Translations under genes and position numbers: made by a program | The notes under the pieces: generated by a model | Seen by the model: the letters and a program-made list of their open reading frames with translations, nothing else | Databases searched by the model: none | Told to the model about the DNA's origin: nothing | Origin: Cephalotus follicularis | Lineage: Eukaryota > Streptophyta > Magnoliopsida > Oxalidales > Cephalotaceae | Length of the DNA: 64,000 bases | Reading direction: 5' to 3' | Assembly: GCA_001972305.1 (NCBI GenBank) | Contig: BDDD01000910.1 | Coordinates: 118,914 to 182,913, forward strand | Part shown: one piece after another, positions 43,694 through 53,616 of the stretch | Numbering within the stretch: the first letter of the stretch is position 1 | Layout: each line of letters starts with the position of its first letter

Positions 43694-44155
43694 ATGGCCA
43701 CGAAGCTGCAAAAATGGAGAAATCTATTAATCCCTATCAACATGGCAACTCGAACCGGCACCGTATTTCACCAGCGTCTCTTGCACAACGGCCCCGACAC
43801 CATAGAAGAACTCTTGGACCGCCACGTGGTCAAAAAGGAGAAATCCCTCCACGATGACGAGGAAAAACTGTCGACACGGCAACGACTAACCAGCACTCGT
43901 CGAGAGGCACTAAGTCTCTACCGAGACATAATCCGAGCGACCCGGTTCTTCATGTGGCCTGATTCGAGAGGAGTCTTGTGGAGAGATATTTTGAGACAGA
44001 ACGCAAGGAAAGAGTTCGAGGAGGCTCGGTTCGAGAATGATCCTGAAACCGTGACCCGCTTGATTATAGGTGGCCGTGATGCGGTGCAAGCGACCCTCGA
44101 TAAGCTCGTCGAGAAGCAGAAGCAGCAGATTGCGAAGGAGCGTCACGGTAATTAA
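43694..44155 (+). CDS. LYR-motif (Complex1_LYR) family protein
   Basis: 153 codons, intact, ending TAA at 44153-44155. Residues 69-84 (RREALSLYRDIIRATR) hold the Leu-Tyr-Arg motif at 75-77 with the following basic residues. FFMWPDSRG follows, then a long helical stretch rich in Arg, Glu and Ala to the end. LYR proteins are small mitochondrial partners of acyl carrier protein that assist Fe-S cluster transfer or respiratory-complex assembly; which client this one serves cannot be told. The first Met is at 43694, and a second Met at codon 17 (43742) may be the true start, since the family similarity I recognise begins after it. Base composition is clearly more GC-rich than the flanks. An upstream 5' UTR exon at 41157-41389 is possible. 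Confidence 0.82.
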   Translation: MATKLQKWRNLLIPINMATRTGTVFHQRLLHNGPDTIEELLDRHVVKKEKSLHDDEEKLSTRQRLTSTRREALSLYRDIIRATRFFMWPDSRGVLWRDILRQNARKEFEEARFENDPETVTRLIIGGRDAVQATLDKLVEKQKQQIAKERHGN

Positions 44156-47039
44156 TGTATAGTTTTCTATTTTAATTCGTAAATTGTGCATATGAATACA
44201 AGCTTTTTTTTTCTTATAAGAGAAACAAATTCAGGAATCTCTTTTTTGGATTCCACTTTGAGATTTTATTAGCTAAATTTTGAATTTGAGGCCTTCTAAC
44301 ATATGAAATCCTTGTCTCAAAATTAAAAAAAAAATACCATATTAGTTTTTGTTGTAGGTTAAAACTCTTGATGCATTGTTTAGATGTTCACATTCTTGAA
44401 TCTTGATAGCAAACAACTATCTAATATTGTTCAATCTAGATAGCAAATGACTATCTGATACTGTAGACTGGCCATTCATTTAATCAGATGATGTAATCCT
44501 AACAAAATAATATGCTAGTACAACAGAAGTTATTTGTTTATTAAAATTGTGTATATTGAAACTGTCACGCCCTTAATGTTACGGTTTTGATTGTAGATTG
44601 TATGTCATATACTTTTGATATGACCAAAAAGTCTTTACGCATAAGTTGGTATTATCATAATATTTATTTATGATGTTGCCATGTGTTTTCTTAACCATAC
44701 AGTGTTAAATGTGCAATGATAAATGTCATTGTGAGTGACTTAGTTTAATGGATGGGAGAAAGAAGGGGAAAGTGAAGGTGAAAGGAAATGAAGAATTCAA
44801 CTGGGGTGAGAAGGGTTTGATACATTTGTAATTGATAAATTAAATTGCAAAATGTCCACTTATGAATTTTTACATACCTCTTGTAGTTAATAAGTTTTAA
44901 TTGATGAAGTTAATTGAACAATAATGGATTGAAGTAATTTTTTATTTTTGAAATTGGGTTTTATTGTTGTTTTCAAAGTGGCTTCCGAACACCCAAAGAG
45001 AGAGCTTTTTAAGTTCTTAATCCAGGAGATGGTCGATTGTGTGAGACCAATAGAATGTCATTGTTGTTTTTTCAGATTGGTGAATGCATCCAAGCATATT
45101 AAAGACTATGGTGTGGGGTTGGAGGTCTATAGTGCATACTCGGATACAAAACAAAAGTGTAGCAAACAAAGAAAAGTAATTTCAACACATTTTGTTTTCT
45201 TCGTTAATTCTGTTGCGTTATATTTGCAGTTGCAATTTGTTTATTTTAGGGTGGAGAGATAATATACAGTGAAGATTTTAGAATCGTTGAGGTGAGCAAT
45301 CAGAGGGCCATGAAGGTTGTTGCACAACAACAGATTGTGTTTGAACTAATGGTTTGCTGTGACTTTGAAATCTATCGATCATGGGGTTAATGTATTTCTT
45401 GAACTTACTCTTAAATTAAGATATCCGAAAATTGAATGGTAATAAATAATGTATTTTATTACCATCTTCCATTTTGGTTCAAAAGTATTTATATTCAGTT
45501 AAGGATTTTAATTGACATGCTTCACGTACGTAGCGGACTTTTTGCTTATTAACTGAAAATATTAAAGCTGGTTTGATAGAGGAAACCAAGACCTCAATGT
45601 TAACGACGGTGATTTATGTATGCATCAATGAATCCATGTTTTCAACATATAAATTGTAATACTAATAAATGGCTTGATAAATTAGGGAAGGTTTGAAAGG
45701 AGGTTTTGGGTTTCTTAATGTCTTTCAAGCAATGTCTTTGTTAGAGGCTTTTACCATTACTTATTCACAAATTTTTTTATTTTGCGAATTTCATGTTGTG
45801 AAGTGATAATGTTGTACTCCATTACACATTGTTTTATAATAAACTGATAATTAGAAATATCTTGTTAAGGTAATATTTGGTCACAAATTATTTTTTGTAT
45901 TTTTAGACAATTAACATCCAACAAAAAGTGATGTTAGTTTGATTAACAATCAATAAAATTTTAAAAGAATACAACAAAAATAACACTCATTGTTTTTAAA
46001 GCTTAACAAAAGATCTAATTGGGATTGAGCTCAAATTTCAGCTCCTCCTCCCCAGTATTGTTCCTTTATTAAAGCTTAATAAAAAAAAATATGTAATTTT
46101 ACATTGTTTTAACACTTGAAAAAAAAAAGTGAACAAATAACAATACACTGAAATCAACATATTCCATAGTCCCTATCAGACATTTCATTAAACACTTTTT
46201 GTGCCTCAATAAGAGACTCACATATCGCATACATGCCTATCATTCTATTATGGATAGAAACTTTAAGTACTAACCGCGATTTCTTTATGCATACATGGAT
46301 CTTTGATCCATCTTCAAGAGTTCTTTAAAATCTCAGTTGTATTCCAATTTATATTTGATAAAATCTAGAGGGGACGAGAATTGCACATCAATTTTTAGGT
46401 TCATTAAAATCTCAGTTCGAATTTGATTAAAATCTAAAAGAGTTTAGTTTAAATAGCTCTAAGCTTGACTCAACTCGCTTGCACCCATATTTACCATCAT
46501 ATTTTCCCTTAAGGATTAAATTTTCTATGCGACTCGTGGAATTTCAAACCGAAAATTCCCCCAATGATGCAACATTTTGTCTCTTGAGCAACAAATTCAC
46601 GTCGGATTCAAGCTGTATTTTTAAAACTCAATTTGGGTACAATATGGTTACGAACATCTCCTGAACCGCCCCGTACCCGTCTCGATATAATTATCATTAT
46701 TATTTTAAATTAATATTGTTGATATTCCTCTCTATATACTCATATTCCTTTAGCATTTTTACAAAAAGTCACTCACATTGTTACACATTGCTTTGATTAA
46801 TGTAGAGTTCTTGCTATTTCTACCTATACTTACAATGGTCAAGATGAAAGTATTGGCTTGTTAAGACATAAGAATATTGCTAATGTGATGTGGTTATTTG
46901 TGGAGTTAACTATTGTTGCTGGGAAAATCCGTGGACCACTAGCAATCGTTGATGTGAATAACCAGCAAGGGAAAGAGAAAAGAGCGGGTGTGACCGAATT
47001 TGGCTCTGAAGGACACTTTGACGCTCAAGAAAGAAAATG
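44156..47039. other. AT-rich intergenic DNA; no supported gene
   Basis: Two open frames (44948-45262 and 46858-47040) have no domain I recognise. The stretch 44970-45300 is less AT-rich than its surroundings and may be an old exon or transposon scrap. No terminal repeats were identified. Confidence 0.5.
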
Positions 47040-47369
47040 AGCAAAATTAAAAACTAGATAGAACATGAGTAGAGAGCTATCAATATCTAGAGTTCCTTTC
47101 TTATTTATAGTGATAAGTGACTAAGTTGTAATGTACATTTTCCGATAAAGTCCTCGAAGGACTTGTAGATAGAGCCATATTCGGACTCTTTAATCTAATA
47201 AGGGATCTGATTAGGCCTTTCAAGATAATGATAATATCGAATAAAGTTATTCCTAATTAGGATTCTATAGTAGTCCTGATTGGGGACAGAATAGCCTCCG
47301 ATAAGGATTATACGTTATCCAAGTCAAAGTTGTAATCCTACTCGAATTTGAGTTAGTATCTGTCAAGTA

Positions 47370-49045
47370 GGGGCCACATGTTCCAATCTCCAGCGATGAC
47401 ATTTTTCGTACTCATCATAATGTCCTCCACATTCTTAAGCTTTTTAAAGCTTTATGGAAGTAGAATTTGATCAAACGGACCTAAAAAATGGACTTAGGAC
47501 ACCGAAATTGGATCGACATGATTTTTCAAAAAAAATTACTGACGTGGCGAGATGGTGATGTGGCATTGACGTCAGCGTTTCATCTGACGCGCCTCAGACA
47601 GAGTCCCACACGCACATGCTGGCTCATGTAGCACGTGTGGCTCACTTCAACGTCGTGGTACCATGACGCCGTATTTGGGTATAGACTTTCCATTGTCCGA
47701 GGAGTCTTGCGGCTGTCCCTTGTCATTCGTCGTTCACCATAGGTGTAGATTGAAAAGTGTCGTCCTAGGCTACGCATTTCCAGCACGCGTGGCGTCTTTC
47801 GGCCAACATTTGTGACGCCGTTTGCTGGGATGTGTTTGATGGCGTCCGTTGATCTTTCTCGTGGTCTCGAAACATCGTGATAATACCTGGTTTTTCTAGA
47901 TCAGAGAGTTTGGGAGGCACCCTTATGGGCACCTCGCCCAGCTCGGAAGGGCACCTTGGTGCCTCCTGCATTGTGGAGGACACCACCCAGAGCTCGAGAG
48001 GGCACCGTGGTGCCCTCCAATTGGCTGGGGGGTGCCCTTAAAGGCACCTCGCCAATCTCAAAAGGGCACCTCGGTACCCTCCAACTCAGCAGGAAGTGCC
48101 GAGCTCGGGAGGGAAAATCGATGCCCTCCTAATTGGCGGGAGGTGGAGGTGCCCTCATTGGTACCTCGTTGAGCTTGAGGTGCTCTCCTACTCGATGGGA
48201 GGTTAGCCAAGCTCAGGAGGGTACCTCGGTGCCTTCCTGCTCACCAGAAGGTGCCTTCGTGGGCACCTTGTGCAGTCACGGCAGATTGTGGTATCGTTAC
48301 GGGCACTACGTTCAACTCAGGGGATACACCTGTGAGGCGAGATTTCGAACCTTACCTTTAAAGATCTTGCCTTCGGAGGTGGGATACCTCTGAAGTTCTA
48401 TGGTGACCATGAGGAACGATTTTAAACCTTGCCTTTAATAGGCTTGTCCTCGGAGGTGGGTATGCCTCCGAAGTTTAATGTGGCCATGAGGCAAGGACAT
48501 GACCTTGTCTTTGGAGTCTTGTCCTCGAAGGCAAGTATGCCTTCGAAGTTTAAGATTGCCTATGAGGCAAGGACATGACCTTGCCTTTGGAGACTTGTCA
48601 TCGAAGGTGAATATGCCTTCGAAGTTTAAGATTGCTTATGAGGCAAGGTCTTTGAAGGCTTATCAGAGGCGGGTAAGCTTCCAGAGTTCGTAAATGCCTG
48701 TGAGGCAAGGTTTCAATCTTGCCTTCGAAGGCGTGTCCTCAGAAGCGTGTAAGCCTCCGAAGTTTGTGAATGCCTGTGAGGCAAGGTCAAAACCTTGCCT
48801 TTGAAGGCATGTCCTCGAAGCGTTTAAGCCTCTGAAGTTTGTAAATGCCTTTGAGGCAAGGTCGAAATCTTGCCTTTGAAGCCGCGTGTAAGCCTCTGAA
48901 GTTTGTTAATGCCTATGAGGCAAGATCGAAACCTTGCCTTCAAAGGCTTCGAGGTTTGCTCATCCTAGAAGGTGTCTTTAGGCTTTGGAACACTGTTGAG
49001 AGTTTCGGGGATGGTGATGCCCTAGTCTTGGTTTAACAATTGGTT
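47370..49045 (-). repeat. Tat-like element repeat region (GC-rich tandem arrays)
   Basis: Two arrays follow each other. About 47920-48260 has units of roughly 60 bp with GGGCACCTCG and AGCTCGGGAGGGCACC. About 48330-48955 has seven or eight units of roughly 80 bp with GAGGCAAGG, CCTTGCCTTTGGAG and CCTTCGAAGTTT. Tat/Ogre elements often carry such arrays in or next to the LTR. The adjacent minus-strand Tat-type gag supports this; strand follows that gag. Confidence 0.6.
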
Positions 49046-49315
49046 TTTCCAAGCTTTATAAAACTTGTATTGTTATTGGATGTTTGGAAGTTTGTTCATG
49101 TCTTAGAGCTTGTCTTGACCATTTGCGTGTACTCATATGATTTTAAGGAACCGTTAGTTCATAGGGAAAAATAATGACAAGAATTCAACTTTATTGAAGA
49201 TGTATTAAAATGTCAAATATGGGGTCAAAGAAAAAATCTAATGAAAAAAGGATAACGGGGTCCTAACGACCTCTCCTACAAAGAAAGATACCCTAACTGT
49301 CTTGCTAATGATAGT

Positions 49316-50700
49316 GGTAGTGTGGACGTCACCTACTTAAGGAACTTCCGCTAGCAAAACCTCCAGAGATGGTGTGGATAACTCCTACCAATGATTGTTG
49401 TTGGTTATATAGGCTTCGAGTTGGGGAGCATCGAGGCTTCTCCTCGTCCCTGGTCGATCCTTGAGCTACATAAGCCTTCGATGGCCTCTCTGGATCAAAG
49501 TTTCGATCTTGTCTTTCAGTTGACGACATTGATCAGTGTCATGTCCGTGATTTTTATGGAACCTTCTATCCATCTTATTGTCGTTAGATTTAAGTTTCTC
49601 GGGCCATTGGAGATACCTCTTGTCTCGAATCTCCATTAATATATCACTCATTTTCATTGTCAAATGGGGGTAACTTTGTTGTCCTCCACCAAGACTCCTT
49701 TCGTGATTGGAACAACGGTCGTCTTTAAGTCTTTTGAAGACATTATTCTTAAGACGTCACTCTCTTGTCCTGGCTCGTCATGTTCCTTCCTCTTGTGAGT
49801 TTCCTCCACTTGCTTTCGGGCTGTCATGGTTTCTTCCGTGTTAATGTATTTATCATCTCTATTCATCAACTCTGCAAGGTTGACTAGAGGCCGCTTCGAC
49901 AGAGAAAAGCTAAAGTAGGATGACTTCAGTCCTTTCATGATTGCAACTAATTAATGCCACTGACATATCTAAATCCTGCACTTTGAGGGCTTCACTATTG
50001 AAGCGCTTTATATAATCGCGTAGAGATTCCCTTGGGATTTGGCAAACAGCCATAAAGGAAGTGGATGTCTTCTAATGTCGTCGCATATTGATGAAGTTAT
50101 TAACAAACTATTGTCCCAATTGACTGGATGTTTCAATGGAACCAGGTGGAAGCTTTGAATACCATACTCGAGTTGCCTTCTTGAGGGTACGAGGAAAAGT
50201 TTTGCACATAATTGCATCATGTGCCATTTGTAGCAGCATTATAGACTTAAAAGTCTCTATGTGATCGACAGGATCTCCAGTCCCGTCATACTGCTCAATA
50301 GTTGGCATTTTGAAGTCTTTTGGGAGCTGTGTATTGATGATTGCCCTAGTGAAAGGGGGTTCACCATCTGGATGGTAATCATCTCTTTTGTCTTTTAGCA
50401 AGCCATCTAGTTTTTTCGTCATCTCGTCTATCTCACTATCAGCGACACTAGCCCTTGATGTTCGAGGTCTTGTCATGTTCGAGTGTCGATCATGGCTCAA
50501 GGCCTGAGGGTTAGAACTGAAATCAAAAAGATCGCTGGCCCTTTGCTGGTGAGATGGAGCTCTCTAGGGATGTGCTTCTGGTGTCGCTCTGGCGTTTTCC
50601 ACTAACAAAGCAACCTAAGCTGCGAGGGAAGCTAATTGAATTTTCATCTCATTGACCTCTGCAACAAAAGATGTTGCATTCTCTGCAGCAACGTTTCCTG
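49316..50700 (-). pseudogene. gag: Tat/Ogre-type gypsy gag remnant
   Basis: Minus strand: a basic region, EIDEMTKKLDGLL near 50420, then the gag core (LPKDFKMPTIEQYDGTGDP near 50290, MCKTFPRTLKKATRVWYSKL near 50170, RESLRDYIKRFNSEALKVQDLD near 49990), FHKNHGHDTDQCRQLKDKIE near 49525, and the VIHTISGG motif near 49365 that precedes protease. Frameshifts near 49930, 49660 and 49460 and stops such as near 50105 break it. No protease core, reverse transcriptase or integrase follows, so either internal sequence was deleted or this was a gag-only element. Confidence 0.82.
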
Positions 50701-50709
50701 CACCATTAG

Positions 50710-52276
50710 ATTAGGGTTGGATTACTTTTTATATATATAAAAAAAAAGTAAATCAATGGTGCAATAAAGGGTACTGCATTAGAATACAACACCATTTGTT
50801 GCAAATGACTATTTTCCCTCATATATATGAGGTCACTGTCTCAAATATAATTCACGCCTTGCCTGAAGATATGCTTATTATGCATTCTTTTTTTAAGACT
50901 ATATTATATATGTATGTATATACACTTTTATAGTTAATATTTCTAACTAATGTTATCATATATTAAAAATTATATGTTATATTTTACAAAAATAAATCTA
51001 ATATCAATACAATGTCATGTGTGAATATATCATTATGTCCATAATAATATTTTCGTGCAAATAAAAATCATCGATCTCAAGGTCCAATGTTACATGAATG
51101 GTATTTTTAGTTCGGGTAATCTTTTTGGGGAAATTAAATCACATTCTTAAGCATCTTATTTCTAAGCTCCACATTCCAACAAGGAATCACAATAGTGTTT
51201 GGTTGAATGATGTTGATTCCCAAAATGTTTCATTTCAGTATTTGGTTCAATATGAGAATATTACAGAAATCTAAAGTATAAATCTCATAATACTCTTACT
51301 ATATAATTATATTTAATTACAATAATTTATTTCTAATAAAAAATTACATAAGTATACTTAAATATTTGTGTGTGTGTATATAGGTGAAAGTGAAAATTCT
51401 TGTCATATGATATATCTTATATCATTTTCACTTTAATTATCAGATCTACGGATCATATTTCATAAATCCAACCGTTGAATTAAATACTTTATATGCATAG
51501 ATCTAGCATGTCAAATTTTAAATTAATTGAAAATCTCTAACTATTTAATATTTTCTTAAAAATTTCAATCGTTTTATAACTTAGATATATCCAAATAACT
51601 TAAAAACTAATATGCATACTTTATATAAGTAGAATATTTAGATATTGTATGTCCCATTTAGTGGATTTTTGCTTGAGAATCTTGAGAGTTGCTTGGACAC
51701 GAACTGAAGATTAGAATTGCAAAACTCATTGCCTTATTAGAGGAGGTTAGTATTCACAACATTGAATATATATATATATATATGTTGTCACCTTATGTAA
51801 GAGTTTGAATTTGTCACATTATCATTTACCATTTAATGAATTTACATCTAAGGGTTTACTGAGTATACATATTTCAAGACTGTTGGATGTAAATTTATTG
51901 AATGGTATACGATAGGGTCACAAATTAAAAGAATGGATCCTACCTCATAATCATACATCGATTTGGTTTATTGTTGACTATTTATATGATCACATAAACA
52001 AAGAGGAGTGATCAATTAGGGTTATGAGTATTAATTTGTAACTAATTGGCAAAGAGAAATAGATTCTATGGGAATATCTTATTTCTACAAATTTTTATGA
52101 GAATCACTTATCACATTTTTGTTTTTGTGTATAAGTTATCCCATTTAGAAAAAAACTTTTCCAATAATGTTTAATAATTAGTTAAACTAAACTCCGATGA
52201 GAGAATCCTAAGATCATTCCTAAAAATGTTAGAGAATTTTTCAAATAAAAGGCACCGAAAGTGTAAAGTAATTTTT
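50710..52276. other. AT-rich spacer; no gene seen
   Basis: Low-complexity AT sequence, including a TATATATATATATATG run near 51765. No domain-bearing frame or repeat ends recognised. Confidence 0.6.
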
Positions 52277-52635
52277 GTTTTTTTTTTTTCCTTTCTCCCC
52301 TGATTGTTTTAGTAATTGATTTGTTTATTCCCACCACATATTTAAGGCAAAAAGAAGCAAAACAGCAGAATGTTGCACGACGCCTAACACTGTTGGATCT
52401 GAGATTGTTTTAAAAAAATACAAAAACTCAAATCCACGGGTACTGCGTACCGTACCACAAGAATTGGCTTCGAAAACAAAATACCTAATAGAGCCACCCC
52501 TCCTTTCTTATCTTCAATCTAGTAAATTTTACTCTCTAGCCGCAACACCACATCCATCAACGTCCTATCTATTTCTTATATGGATCTCATTATTCGGATC
52601 TATTGACGCCTTTGTTGGTTTATTGCATGCTATCG
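52277..52635 (+). other. Probable promoter and 5' UTR exon of L7Ae gene
   Basis: Homologous to 41157-41389. It ends GCATGCTATCG with a GTAAGT donor at 52636, upstream of a roughly 1-kb intron leading to the first coding exon at 53617. No ATG in the coding frame lies here. Assignment rests on position, the perfect donor and conservation between the two copies. Confidence 0.55.
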
Positions 52636-52961
52636 GTAAGTATTCAATCCAAGTTTATATATATATATTTCCAGGCTGAGTCAATACATGTATATGATGG
52701 GGGATCTGAGCATATTTTGTATTTGTAAAAAGACAATTGTTAAATCTTTTATAACAGCCGCATGTTGAATAGACGATATGTAAATTTATAACGCTGTTGA
52801 AGATTTTGTAGAACTGGGTCTGGTTGATGATTAAACTTTATATATTTATATGTAGATAGTTTAATTGGGCAAATCTATTTCTTTATGTTCATTAACCTTT
52901 TCTTTTTTGTCAAAAATTTGGTTTTCTTTTTACATCTACCATAGTTTTCATATAGGCTATA

Positions 52962-53410
52962 GGGTGACAATTCGTATTAATGAGTCGGATTCTTGTCGTA
53001 TTGAAAAATAATTACAATATTATAATGGTCAACTAAAAACTGACTCATTTATAATCATGTCAAAAACTTAAATATTAATCTGATCTATTTATTAAACGGG
53101 TTACAAGTATGGACCCGTATAATCCGTTTAATAAATAAATCAAGTTAAATTAAGTTAATTAACTTATTTAATAATATGAAATTGATTCCATTAAAATTAT
53201 TCAAACTTAAATTTTTAATAACAATTAATGATTGATAGTGAACCCCTATATTAAACTAATCAGATTGATAATAAACATAATTAATACATAAGTTAATTAT
53301 TGGTCAATTTTGAGTTAACGAGTGGATTCTAAAATGGTGTTAAATATATCGACCTATATTAATCTAAACTCATTTAAGTGAAACTTAAACCCATTAATTT
53401 TGTGTCATCC
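52962..53410. mobile_element. Possible MITE
   Basis: AT-rich 449-bp block starting GGGTGACAATTCG and ending TTTTGTGTCATCC, giving imperfect inverted ends GGRTGACAMA. It contains the AACGGGTTACAAGTATGGACCCG stretch seen in common plant short repeats. No clear target duplication. It sits in the presumed 5' UTR intron of the L7Ae gene. Confidence 0.4.
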
Positions 53411-53616
53411 AAATTGATTAAATTTACAGCCATAATCATGCAATTTGTTTATTAGTTAATTAATTAAGAATACATCCAATTTCCATGTGATCTACTACAT
53501 ACTTTTTGAAGGAAATCTGATATGGCTTAATACTGGGCTTGTTGATTGTTTTACATAGCTAGTGATCCGCTGGAGCTATTTGTCGAGCAGATATCATAAA
53601 ATTCTATTAAAATATC

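Noticed and set aside
47580..48393. Open frames in the Tat-like tandem arrays
   Set aside because: Low-complexity translation of GC-rich repeats, no domain.
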